DNA from: Palsa-461 sp040414865
GTDB taxonomy: Bacteria; Actinomycetota; Acidimicrobiia; Acidimicrobiales; RAAP-2
NCBI GenBank assembly: GCA_040414865.1
Contig: JBEDUR010000062.1
Location: 1 to 17,645, forward strand
DNA length: 17,645 nucleotides
Direction: 5' to 3'
The notes below the pieces were generated by a model, which saw nothing but the letters and a program-made list of their open reading frames with translations, was not told where the DNA came from and ran no database searches. Every line of letters starts with the position of its first letter. Position 1 is the stretch's first letter. Position numbers and translations under genes: made by a program. This document shows positions 7,503 to 14,798 of this stretch, in pieces.

Positions 7503-8878
7503 GTCGCCCCGGCGCCTGGCGCCGGCGCCCCGGGCAGGGGCTGTCCGGCCAGCATGGAGGCGTAGCAAGCGGCGGTCCCTTCGGCCGTCACGGCCCAGGT
7601 GAACGAGGACAGGACCCGCTGTCGGCCGGCCGCGCCAAGACGCCGGCGCAGCCCGGGGTCGTCGAGCAGTCGGGCAACGGCCGCGGCCAGCGCCTCGGGA
7701 TCGCCCGGTGGCACGAGGAGGCCGGTCGTGCCGTCCTGGCCGACCACCTCGGGCAGCGCCCCGCCCGTCGTCGCCACCACGGGTACCCCGCAGGCCATGG
7801 CCTCGACCGCCGGCAACGAGAACCCCTCGTAGAGCGACGGCACGACCGCGACCTCGGCCTGTCCGTAGAGGGCGGCCAGCTCGCGGTCGCTGATCCCGCT
7901 GACGCACCGGACGATGTCGCGCAAGGAGAGCCGGGCAATGGCCCGGTCGACACGGCCGCCCGGCCGGGGACGGCCGATCACCACCAACTCCACGTCGCGC
8001 TCGGTACGCAACTTGGCCACCGCCTCGAGCAGGGGAACCAGGCCCTTCATCGGCACGTCGCTCGAGGAGGTCACGATCAGGCGACCGGGCACCTTGGCCA
8101 CCTCGGGCATCGGCTCGAAGACGCGGTGGTCTACGCCGACCGATACCACGCTCATCCGCTCGGGCCGGACTCCGAGCTGGGCCGAGATGTCCCGACGGGA
8201 GGACTCCGAGACCGTGACCACCGCCGGCAGGCGGCGGGCCACCCGAACCTGCATCCGCAGGAACCCGAACCACCTGTGGGTGGTGAACCACTGCCAGGGG
8301 TTCGTGACGTGGTCCAAGGCCAGCTGGCGGTCGACAGTGATCGGGTGGTGGAGGGTGGTGAGCAGGGGCCACCCGTCGTCAAGCAACCCGAGCATGCCCG
8401 ACCCGAGGCACTGGTTGTCGTGCACCAAGTCGAACTCGTCCCGCCGGTCGGCAAGGACCTTTCGGATCCGCCGGGAGAAGGTCAGCGGCTCTCCAAAGCC
8501 GGCCGAACACATGATGGCGAACTCGACCACCGACGCCCGGTCGTGGAACTCCCGGGGGTGGGGGATCCGAAAGGGGTCAGGGTCCCGGTAGAGATCGAGT
8601 CCCGCGACCGGGGTGAACCCGACGCCCTCGTCGAGCTCGGGCCAGGGCTGGCCGGCAAAGACCTCAACCGAATGTCCGAGGGCGACCAGTTCCCTGGTCA
8701 GATGCCTCGTGTACACACCTTGGCCGCCGCACAGGGGATTGCCCCGGTAGATCAAGAAGGCGATCCGCAGCCCACCGGGCGCCGGTGGCCGGGCCGGCAC
8801 CCGCCCGGGGACACCGATGGTGCGGCTGCGGTCCCACGACTCGGTCGTCTCCCGCCAGAAGCGCCGAGGGCTCTTCAT
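7496..8878 (-). CDS. family 4 glycosyltransferase (GT-B fold)
   Basis: 460 residues. The N-terminal Rossmann domain opens with LRIAFLIYRGNPLCGGQG, the Gly-rich donor loop region, and includes GVYTRHLTRELVALGHSVEV. The C-terminal domain carries the retaining-GT E-x7-E motif, EGFSLPAVE, with E351 and E359, followed by AMACGVPVVAT. VTVSESSRRDI and SVGVDHRVFEP are typical GT4 blocks. It transfers a sugar from a nucleotide-sugar donor to an unknown acceptor at the cytosolic side. ATG 8878 gives a 36-residue aromatic/charged leader before the fold; a GTG further in (VPARPP) is an alternative. It is first in the cassette and divergent from the PRC/MgtE-N gene. Confidence 0.93.
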   Translation of the reverse strand: MKSPRRFWRETTESWDRSRTIGVPGRVPARPPAPGGLRIAFLIYRGNPLCGGQGVYTRHLTRELVALGHSVEVFAGQPWPELDEGVGFTPVAGLDLYRDPDPFRIPHPREFHDRASVVEFAIMCSAGFGEPLTFSRRIRKVLADRRDEFDLVHDNQCLGSGMLGLLDDGWPLLTTLHHPITVDRQLALDHVTNPWQWFTTHRWFGFLRMQVRVARRLPAVVTVSESSRRDISAQLGVRPERMSVVSVGVDHRVFEPMPEVAKVPGRLIVTSSSDVPMKGLVPLLEAVAKLRTERDVELVVIGRPRPGGRVDRAIARLSLRDIVRCVSGISDRELAALYGQAEVAVVPSLYEGFSLPAVEAMACGVPVVATTGGALPEVVGQDGTTGLLVPPGDPEALAAAVARLLDDPGLRRRLGAAGRQRVLSSFTWAVTAEGTAACYASMLAGQPLPGAPAPGAGATC

Positions 8879-9107
8879 CGCCGAGGGCCCCCGGCCGGCC
8901 GAACCATGGCCGAGAGCCTCCCCCGCCCGCGGGGTCGGACGCAAACAGCTCGACCGAAGCCCCAGGTCTGGCGGGCCGCGCAACCGCGAGGCGCCACGAG
9001 ACGGGCGCGAGGGAGACCCGAATGGGGAAGCAGCGGCCGGCCGGATTCGGGAAGCTACGCTCAAGGCAAATAAGTGGGGGCCAGCCGAAGAGTCACTGGT
9101 TCCCGGG
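8879..9107. other. divergent intergenic region
   Basis: 229 nt between the glycosyltransferase and the PRC/MgtE-N/CBS gene, which must hold the promoters for both directions. The open frames crossing it are Arg/Pro/Gly-rich and look like noncoding GC-rich DNA. The only relatively AT-rich spot is about 9050-9075. It contains TACGCT (9055-9060), which fits the loose actinobacterial -10 pattern TAnnnT for the plus strand, but I see no matching -35. No repeat, operator or RNA element was recognised. Confidence 0.5.
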
Positions 9108-10379
9108 ATGGAACGCACGATGGTCACCGACATCGTTCATCTCTCCGATGTCGTGCACCGGCCGTTTGTCGACGGCACGGGCGAGCGTCTGGGCAAAGTC
9201 GAGGATTTGGTTGTCCGGCTGGGGACGAGCCCGCACCCACCGATCGTTGGGATGGTCGTCGGCATCGGCGGCCAGGACCGGTTCGTCCCGATCGACCAGA
9301 TCGCCGATCTTGGGCTGACCCCCGTGGGGTTCTTGGGGAACCCGACCGACCTCAAACCCTTCGAACGGCGGCCCGGTGAACTCCTCTTGGCCCGTGACCT
9401 GCTCCGCCGGCACTTCATCAACATGGTCGGGGGGAGGCTGATCCGAGCTGGCGAGATCGAGCTGGCCAAACGCGAAGGCCGCTGGGAGGTGGTGGGGGTC
9501 GATGCCTCCACCCGCACGGTGCTCGGCCGCATCCTCCCGGGCCGGCGGCACAGACGGTCGGGCGAGCGGATCGTCGACTGGGCCACGATCGAGCCCTTCG
9601 TCGCCCACGTGCCGACGGCCAGGCTCCGGATCCCCTATCGCAAGCTGGCTCGTCTGCACCCAGCCCAGATCGCGGACCTCGTCGAGGCGGCGTCCCACCA
9701 GGAGGGCGAGGAGATCATCGAGGCGGTTGCCACCGACCGAGAACTCGAGGCCGACGTCTTCGAAGAGCTCGACCCCGAGCACCAGGTCGAGTTCCTGGAG
9801 AGCCGGACCGACGTTCAGGCAGCCAGGGTCTTGGCCGGGATGGCCCCCGACGACGCTGCCGACCTGATCATCGAGCTCGACCACGACCGCCGGCTGCCCA
9901 TCTTGAACCTGCTCCCCCAGCCCCAGCAGGGCAAGGTGCGTTCACTGCTCAACTACAACCCCGAGACTGCCGGTGGGCTCATGTCGCCGGACTTCCTCGC
10001 CCTGCCGGCCGATACGACGGTGGCCAGCGCGCTCCGGGCCGCGGTCGCCAGCCGGGCGCCGAACGAGGCCCTGGCCGTCGTGTTCATCCTCGACGACGAG
10101 GCCAGGGCCACCGGCGCGGTCTCGCTCTTGAGCCTTGTGCGCGCGCCGGGTGATGTCTCGATCGGGTCGCTGTCCCAGGAGAATCTCCCCCACGTCCACG
10201 CCGACTGGGACCTCCAGGCCATTCTTCGCAAGATGTCGGATTACAATCTCACTGTTGCTCCGGTCCTCGACTCGGAGCACCATGACGTGCTCGGCGTCGT
10301 GACGGTCGACGACCTCTTGGAGCTTCTTCTTCCGTCGGGATTCCGCCGAGACTACGGGCCGGCAGCCGCCGAAGCCTGA
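9108..10379 (+). CDS. soluble PRC-barrel/MgtE N-domain/CBS-domain protein, probable Mg2+-sensing regulator
   Basis: 423 residues without any membrane helix. Two PRC-barrel-like segments come first (about 14-70, with GERLGKVEDLVV and VPIDQIADLG; about 90-142). An MgtE N-terminal superhelical domain follows (about 183-283: LHPAQIADLV, LDPEHQVEFLE, MAPDDAADLIIELD). Then comes the linker signature LLNYNPETAGGLM (280-292) and a CBS pair (about 293-415, ending VVTVDDLLELLLP). In MgtE channels this cytosolic unit binds Mg2+ and gates the pore; here the pore domain is absent. The next gene is an Nramp-type transporter with a modified metal site, so this protein probably senses Mg2+ for it. ATG 9108 is used; ATG 9120 (four residues shorter, GGA 7 nt upstream) is at least as likely. 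Confidence 0.9.
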   Translation: MERTMVTDIVHLSDVVHRPFVDGTGERLGKVEDLVVRLGTSPHPPIVGMVVGIGGQDRFVPIDQIADLGLTPVGFLGNPTDLKPFERRPGELLLARDLLRRHFINMVGGRLIRAGEIELAKREGRWEVVGVDASTRTVLGRILPGRRHRRSGERIVDWATIEPFVAHVPTARLRIPYRKLARLHPAQIADLVEAASHQEGEEIIEAVATDRELEADVFEELDPEHQVEFLESRTDVQAARVLAGMAPDDAADLIIELDHDRRLPILNLLPQPQQGKVRSLLNYNPETAGGLMSPDFLALPADTTVASALRAAVASRAPNEALAVVFILDDEARATGAVSLLSLVRAPGDVSIGSLSQENLPHVHADWDLQAILRKMSDYNLTVAPVLDSEHHDVLGVVTVDDLLELLLPSGFRRDYGPAAAEA

Positions 10380-10537
10380 GGCCGACCGAGGAGTAAGCGC
10401 TGAGTACCAGCCCTGTCCCAAGACCAAGGACACGCATGCTCCCGGCGCGTCGCGAAAAGGGCTAGGTCCCGAGCTCGCGCTGAGCGGCGGGCGTGCGTGT
10501 CGCAACCGACGCCCGGACAGCGTGAGGGAGGTGATCG
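10380..10537 (+). promoter_or_regulatory. leader/intergenic region before the Nramp-type gene, possibly structured RNA
   Basis: 158 nt without a gene. Complementary segments can form a three-way junction. P1 is AGCCCT (10409-10414) with AGGGCT (10458-10463). It encloses P2 GTCC (10415-10418) with GGAC (10428-10431) and P3 ACGC (10432-10435) with GCGT (10447-10450); CGCGAAA is left unpaired. A further hairpin, CGGGCGT (10488-10494) with ACGCCCG (10509-10515), lies 11 nt before the Shine-Dalgarno. A regulatory, perhaps Mg2+-responsive, leader is possible. It does not match the M-box or yybP-ykoY motifs as I know them, and short GC stems arise easily by chance in such DNA. Confidence 0.3.
10527..10536 (+). 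promoter_or_regulatory. near-ideal ribosome binding site of the Nramp-type gene
   Basis: GGAGGTGATC is a 10-nt perfect complement to the 3' end of 16S rRNA, and GGAGG lies 6 nt before ATG 10538. It is one of the strongest Shine-Dalgarno sequences in the window and fixes the start of the transporter. It implies high translation initiation unless masked by upstream structure. Confidence 0.85.
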
Positions 10538-12154
10538 ATGACGAGCCCCGTCCCCGACGAGGACCGCTCCACCGCGGTCCTCGACGAGGCGCATCTCGGC
10601 GACATCCAAGGCGCCTTTGGCACCATTCGCCAACACGACGAAACCGAACGGCGGTCCTGGCGGGCCCGACTGCTCGTGCTCCTGGCGATCATCGGCCCAG
10701 GGCTGATCGTGATGGTCGGCGACAACGACGCCGGCGGGGTCAGCACCTATGCGCAGGCGGGGCAGGACTTCGGGCTTACCCTTCTTTGGACCCTCCCCCT
10801 GCTGATTCCCGTCCTGGTGGTCAACCAGGAGATGGTCGTGCGGCTGGGGGCGGTCACCGGCGTCGGACACGCCCGCCTGATCAACGAGCGGTTCGGCAAG
10901 TTCTGGGGCGCATTCTCCGTCGGCGACCTCTTCGTCTTGAACTTCCTCACGATCGCGACCGAGTTCATCGGGGTGAGCCTGTCGCTCGGCTACCTCGGTG
11001 TCAGCAAATTCATCTCGGTCCCCATCGCGGGCGTCGCCCTCATCGCCATGACCGCGACCGGCAGCTTCCGGCGGTGGGAGCGGTTCATGTTCGTCTTTAT
11101 CTTCGCCAATCTCCTGGTGATCCCCCTGGCTGTCTACCGCCACCCGGCCGCGGGGCCGTTCTTCCACGGCCTGGTGGTCCCCGGTGTGCGCGGAGGCTTC
11201 AATTCGACCTCGGTATTTCTCATCATCGCCATCGTCGGTACGACCATCGCCCCCTGGCAGCTGTTCTTTCAGCAGTCCAACATCATCGACAAGCGGATCA
11301 CACCCCGCTGGATCAATTACGAGCGCACCGACACCGTGCTCGGCTCATTGGTCACCGTGTTCGCCGCCGTCCTGCTGATGGCGGTCGTCGCCGCCGCCTT
11401 CGAACACACCCCCTTGAGCGGTCACTTCACCGACGCCGGGGGGGTCGCGACGGGCTTGGACCACTACGTGAGCCGGACCGCCGGCGTGCTCTTCGCGCTG
11501 ATCCTGCTGAACGCGTCGATCATCGGAGCCGCTTCGGTGACGTTGTCGACCTCGTACGCCTTCGGTGACATCTTCGGGACCCGCCACTCGCTGCACCGGG
11601 GCTGGCGTGAGGCCAAGTTCTTCTACGGGATGTTCGCCGCGATGGTGGCGCTGGCGGCCACCATCGTGCTCCTCCCTGGCGCACCGCTCGGGCTAATCAC
11701 CACCGGTGTCCAAGCGCTGGCCGGCATCCTGCTGCCCAGCGCGACCGTGTTCCTGCTCCTCCTGTGCAACGACCGGGAGGTCCTTGGTCCATGGGTCAAC
11801 CGCACCTGGCTGAACGTCGTCGCGTTCGTGATCGTGACCATCCTGCTCATGATGTCCCTGATTCTTATGGTCACCACCGTGTTCCCCAACCTCGACGTAA
11901 AGACCCTTTCGGTCGTCCTCGGCGCGGTGCTGGGCACGACCTATCTCGTCGGGGCCGTGTACCTGGTGCTGCGCCGTGGCCGGGGTGCGCCGAGACCACC
12001 CGAGGAACACCGGGAGACCTGGCGAATGCCCCCGCTGAGCCTGTTGGGCCGGCCCAAGTGGTCGCGGGCGCGGTTGTTCGCCATGTACACAATGAGCGCC
12101 TACCTGGTGGTCGCGGCGCTGCTCCTGTTGGTCAAGGCGATCCGCCTCGGCTAG
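10538..12154 (+). CDS. Nramp-family divalent metal transporter, NRMT-like (probably Mg2+)
   Basis: 538 residues: a soluble N-terminus of about 42, then about 12 hydrophobic helices of the LeuT-like Nramp fold, with a further helix after the RPKWSR loop at the C-terminus. In helix 1 the canonical DPGN is D64-A-G-G67 (context GDNDAGGVSTYAQAG). In helix 6 the canonical MPH is A238-P-W240 (TTIAPWQLFFQQS). The Asp is kept, but the metal-binding Asn and the Met that favours soft transition metals are lost. These changes resemble Nramp-related magnesium transporters, so Mg2+ (perhaps also Mn2+) uptake is more likely than iron. The upstream MgtE-N/CBS gene supports this. The start is fixed by a strong Shine-Dalgarno. 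Confidence 0.92.
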   Translation: MTSPVPDEDRSTAVLDEAHLGDIQGAFGTIRQHDETERRSWRARLLVLLAIIGPGLIVMVGDNDAGGVSTYAQAGQDFGLTLLWTLPLLIPVLVVNQEMVVRLGAVTGVGHARLINERFGKFWGAFSVGDLFVLNFLTIATEFIGVSLSLGYLGVSKFISVPIAGVALIAMTATGSFRRWERFMFVFIFANLLVIPLAVYRHPAAGPFFHGLVVPGVRGGFNSTSVFLIIAIVGTTIAPWQLFFQQSNIIDKRITPRWINYERTDTVLGSLVTVFAAVLLMAVVAAAFEHTPLSGHFTDAGGVATGLDHYVSRTAGVLFALILLNASIIGAASVTLSTSYAFGDIFGTRHSLHRGWREAKFFYGMFAAMVALAATIVLLPGAPLGLITTGVQALAGILLPSATVFLLLLCNDREVLGPWVNRTWLNVVAFVIVTILLMMSLILMVTTVFPNLDVKTLSVVLGAVLGTTYLVGAVYLVLRRGRGAPRPPEEHRETWRMPPLSLLGRPKWSRARLFAMYTMSAYLVVAALLLLVKAIRLG

Positions 12155-12159
12155 CCGAG
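12146..12159 (+). terminator. short hairpin over the transporter stop codon (weak terminator candidate)
   Basis: CTCGG-CTAG-CCGAG is a perfect 14-bp palindrome. It could form a 5-bp stem with a CTAG loop that contains the TAG stop of the Nramp-type gene. No U-run follows and the next plus-strand gene starts 40 nt later, so read-through is likely. Listed with low confidence. Confidence 0.2.
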
Positions 12160-12194
12160 ACCGACAGTCGACCCCGTGCGGGTACGGTCGGGGC

Positions 12195-13952
12195 ATGCTC
12201 GCCGACTACGCCGACCATGATCAGGCGATCGGCCTCGACTGGTACGCGTTGGACCCGAACCTCTCGTTGCTCCTCGACCGGTACCTGCCCGACAAAGATG
12301 ACCGCACCTTCGCCGAGGAACACGTCGCTTGCTACGGCGAGCTCGTGGGCATGACGCTGGCGGCCCGGGCCGAGGTCACCGACGCCAACGGCCCGGTCCT
12401 GCACCGCTACGACCGTTGGGGCTACGACGTGGGCGAGGTCGCCCATCACCCGGCCTGGACGGCCAACAAGGCGGACCTGGTCCGCACCGGCTTCGTCGGC
12501 TTGGAGCGTCAGACCGGTCGCCCGGTGCCCGCGGTGGTGACCGCGGCGCGGGCCTACCTGCTCAGCCAGTGCGAGACCGCCGCCTACTGCGCCCTCGGGA
12601 TGACCGGCGGTGCGGTCGACATCGTTGAGCGCTACGCCCCGCCCACGATCCGAGATCTGTTCGTTTCCCGGCTCACCAGCCCCGAGCCCGTCGAGGCCTG
12701 GGAGGGCGGGATGTTCCTCACCGAGCGGCAGGGCGGCAGCGACGTCGGCGCCAACACCACCCGGGCCGTGCCCGACGGGGGCGAGTGGCTGCTCTTCGGG
12801 GACAAGCACTTCTGCTCGAACGTCGACGCCGACGTGTTCATCGTCCTTGCCCGGCCCGAAGGCGCGCCCGAGGGGACCCGAGGCCTCGCCACCTTCATCG
12901 TGCCTAGTCGACAGGAGGACGGCTCGCCCAACGGGTTCACCATCAAGCGGCTGAAGCCCAAGCTCGGCACGGTCGGGGTCCCAACCGGCGAGGTGACGCT
13001 GGCCGGCGCCCGGGCGTGGCTGGCCGGCGGCGACCCGACGGCCACCCGGCCGCGCGCCCCAGGCGACGGTCGGGGCATCAACCGGATGATGGAGATGGTG
13101 AACTCGAGCCGGTTCGGCGTCGCCCTCATGGGGCTCGGCATTCACCGACGGTCCTTCCTGGAGGCGGCCATTTACGCCGCGCAGCGCACCCAGTGGGGGC
13201 AGAGGATCGACCGATACCCGCTGGTGCGCGAGACCCTGGTCGACTTGCTCGTCGATCTGGAAGCGGGCATGGCCATCACCTTCGAATGCGCCGGGGCAGT
13301 GCGCGGCGCCGCCGATCCCGACGAGGCTCGGCTCCTGCGGCGGATCCTCATCCCACTGGCCAAGATGCGCTGCACGCGGGTGGCGCTGTGGGCGGCCTCC
13401 GGCGCCCTCGAGATCTTCGGCGGCAACGGCTACATGCACGACTGGCCGATCGCCCGGCAGCTGCGTGATGCCCAATGCCACACCATCTGGGAGGGGACGG
13501 AGAACATCTTGGCCCTCGACGTGCGTCGCTCGATCCGTGCCGACGCGGCTCATCTCGCCCTGGGTGCTCGCATCGACCGGGCTCTGGCGGCCGCTGGCGA
13601 CCACCGGGTTCTGGCCGACGCGAAGGACGTGGTCGCCCGAGTCCGCCGGGAGGCTTGGGAGGCCGTCTCGGTGCTGTCCGGAGCGCAAGAGGATCTTGCC
13701 CTCTTGCAGTCACGCCGGCTGGCGGAGCTCTTGGCCGACACGGCCGAGGCCGCCCTCCTGCTCGAGGAGGCCGGCGAGGGGTTGCGGGAGGGAAGTGACG
13801 CCCGCAAAGCGGCCGTGGCGCGGCGCTTCGTCTCCCGCAAGCTGGCCGACCGGCCGTTGCGGGGCGTGCTCGACCGCGACCGGAGTGTTCTGGATCTCTT
13901 CGAGCCGTTGGTGCGCTACGGACCGATCGAGCCCGGGCGCCTGGTGGCCTGA
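12195..13952 (+). CDS. AidB-like acyl-CoA dehydrogenase family flavoprotein
   Basis: 585 residues, longer than a standard acyl-CoA dehydrogenase (about 380) and close to the AidB/long ACAD class. FAD-binding and substrate motifs are MFLTERQGGSDVGANTTRA (residues 173-191), GGNGYMHDWPIARQLRD (from 409) and WEGTENI with E433, the position of the usual catalytic Glu. A helical C-terminal extension of about 130 residues follows. Family members oxidise acyl-CoA thioesters; AidB itself binds DNA and is linked to alkylation stress, so the substrate is uncertain. ATG 12195 has only a weak GGGG upstream. It may be read through from the transporter gene 40 nt upstream, though no functional link is evident. 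It converges with the NifU-like gene 13 nt away. Confidence 0.92.
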   Translation: MLADYADHDQAIGLDWYALDPNLSLLLDRYLPDKDDRTFAEEHVACYGELVGMTLAARAEVTDANGPVLHRYDRWGYDVGEVAHHPAWTANKADLVRTGFVGLERQTGRPVPAVVTAARAYLLSQCETAAYCALGMTGGAVDIVERYAPPTIRDLFVSRLTSPEPVEAWEGGMFLTERQGGSDVGANTTRAVPDGGEWLLFGDKHFCSNVDADVFIVLARPEGAPEGTRGLATFIVPSRQEDGSPNGFTIKRLKPKLGTVGVPTGEVTLAGARAWLAGGDPTATRPRAPGDGRGINRMMEMVNSSRFGVALMGLGIHRRSFLEAAIYAAQRTQWGQRIDRYPLVRETLVDLLVDLEAGMAITFECAGAVRGAADPDEARLLRRILIPLAKMRCTRVALWAASGALEIFGGNGYMHDWPIARQLRDAQCHTIWEGTENILALDVRRSIRADAAHLALGARIDRALAAAGDHRVLADAKDVVARVRREAWEAVSVLSGAQEDLALLQSRRLAELLADTAEAALLLEEAGEGLREGSDARKAAVARRFVSRKLADRPLRGVLDRDRSVLDLFEPLVRYGPIEPGRLVA

Positions 13953-13965
13953 TCCGGCTGGGGGG

Positions 13966-14319
13966 TCAGAACCGGGGCACGTACGCGCCGCGGCCCAGAG
14001 CGGCGCTTTCGAACTCGTCCACCGACTCGTCCACCCCACCGATGACTTCGGTGACCCAGTCCAGGCGGTCCCGCAGGATCCGCTCCACCCCGCCCTGGAG
14101 GGTCACGGTGCTGATCGCGCACGAACTACAGGCGCCGGCCAGCTCGATCTCGACGATGCCCTGCTCCACATCGGCGCTCACCAGCATCAGGTCGCCCCCG
14201 TCGGCCTGGACCGCCGGCCGCATGAGTTCCATCAGGCCCTGGAGGTCGGCGAGCCGCTTGGCTCGCGTCGCCTCGTCCAGCTCCTCGGGCGCCTCGGTCG
14301 TCTCGCGCTCCTCGTCCAT
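13966..14319 (-). CDS. NifU C-terminal-domain Fe-S scaffold protein
   Basis: 117 residues from ATG 14319, preceded by AAGGAG at good spacing. After an acidic N-terminus comes the Nfu-type domain: LMRPAVQADGGDLMLV (32-47) and GACSSCAIS, where C64 and C67 form the CxxC that bridges a cluster between two subunits. This family carries [4Fe-4S] clusters to target enzymes in the cytosol. The usual Nfu motif has GACxxCPSS; here CSSCAIS is a modest variation. There is no A-type domain, so it is a stand-alone Nfu unit. It follows the AhpD-like gene by 65 nt on the same strand and is probably co-transcribed with it. Confidence 0.92.
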   Translation of the reverse strand: MDEERETTEAPEELDEATRAKRLADLQGLMELMRPAVQADGGDLMLVSADVEQGIVEIELAGACSSCAISTVTLQGGVERILRDRLDWVTEVIGGVDESVDEFESAALGRGAYVPRF

Positions 14320-14384
14320 CCCGTCTCCTTCGAGCGGCTCACCCTCCATTCTGCCGTGCCGAGCGCGCTCCCCGTGCCCCCTGG

Positions 14385-14723
14385 TCAGCTCTCGAATTCG
14401 TGGAAGGCGTCCAGGGCCCGGGAACCCCAGACCGTCGCCGGGCCGCCGTTCAAGAGGATGGTCACCCCGACCATTTCGGCCACCTCGGCCGCGGTCGCCC
14501 CCCGCCGCACGGCCGCCCGCGCGTGGGAGGCGATGCACCCGTCGCATTGCTGGGTGATGGCGATGGCCAGGGCGATGAGCTCCTTGATCTTTGCCGGGAG
14601 CTCACCCTCACCCATGGCCGCCTTATGCATCTCGGCGTAGCCGGAGGCCACACCGGGGATCGTCTCCTGCAGCTCCTGGTAGGGAGCGCGAGCCGCTTCC
14701 ATCACCTCGTGGTAATGCGCCAC
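14385..14723 (-). CDS. carboxymuconolactone decarboxylase/AhpD-like family protein
   Basis: 112 residues with the AhpD-type redox motif C60-D-G-C63-I-A-S-H67 followed by ARAAVRRGATAAEVAEM. In AhpD these Cys and His residues support alkylhydroperoxidase chemistry. The block MGEGELPAKIKELIALAIAI is typical of the carboxymuconolactone-decarboxylase fold. A thiol-dependent peroxidase or disulfide-reductase role is likely, not lactone decarboxylation. GTG 14723 is chosen because a strong AAAGGAGGT (14735-14727) lies 3 nt before it; an ATG at 14756 would extend the frame by 11 residues. It is followed by the Fe-S scaffold gene, a pairing compatible with redox maintenance but not proof of it. Confidence 0.92.
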   Translation of the reverse strand: MAHYHEVMEAARAPYQELQETIPGVASGYAEMHKAAMGEGELPAKIKELIALAIAITQQCDGCIASHARAAVRRGATAAEVAEMVGVTILLNGGPATVWGSRALDAFHEFES

Positions 14724-14779
14724 CGGACCTCCTTTGTCAGGTGTCCCGACGCTCACCAGTGTGCCGCGGACGGGCGGGG

Positions 14780-14796
14780 CGCGCCGCCGCGGCGCG
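14780..14796 (-). terminator. GC-only hairpin just after the hypothetical gene
   Basis: CGCGCCG and CGGCGCG form a 7-bp all-GC stem with a 3-nt loop, starting 2 nt after the stop codon of the minus-strand gene 14799-15458. There is no U-tract, so it would have to be a U-less actinobacterial-type terminator or an RNA-stabilising hairpin. It lies 56 nt before the AhpD-like start. Confidence 0.4.
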
Positions 14797-14798
14797 GC

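Noticed and set aside
10380..10537. Known Mg2+ (M-box) or Mn2+ (yybP-ykoY) riboswitch
   Set aside because: I looked for the conserved M-box blocks and the paired yybP-ykoY loops and could not match them, so only an unnamed structured leader is proposed. A covariance-model search would settle it.
10538..12154. Canonical MntH-type Mn2+/Fe2+ transporter
   Set aside because: The DPGN and MPH metal-site motifs are not present as such (DAGG and APW instead), so a plain MntH name would be misleading.
12132..13688. Open frame of 518 codons on the minus strand
   Set aside because: Antisense to the acyl-CoA dehydrogenase gene; no motifs, biased composition, and inconsistent with the well-supported plus-strand gene.
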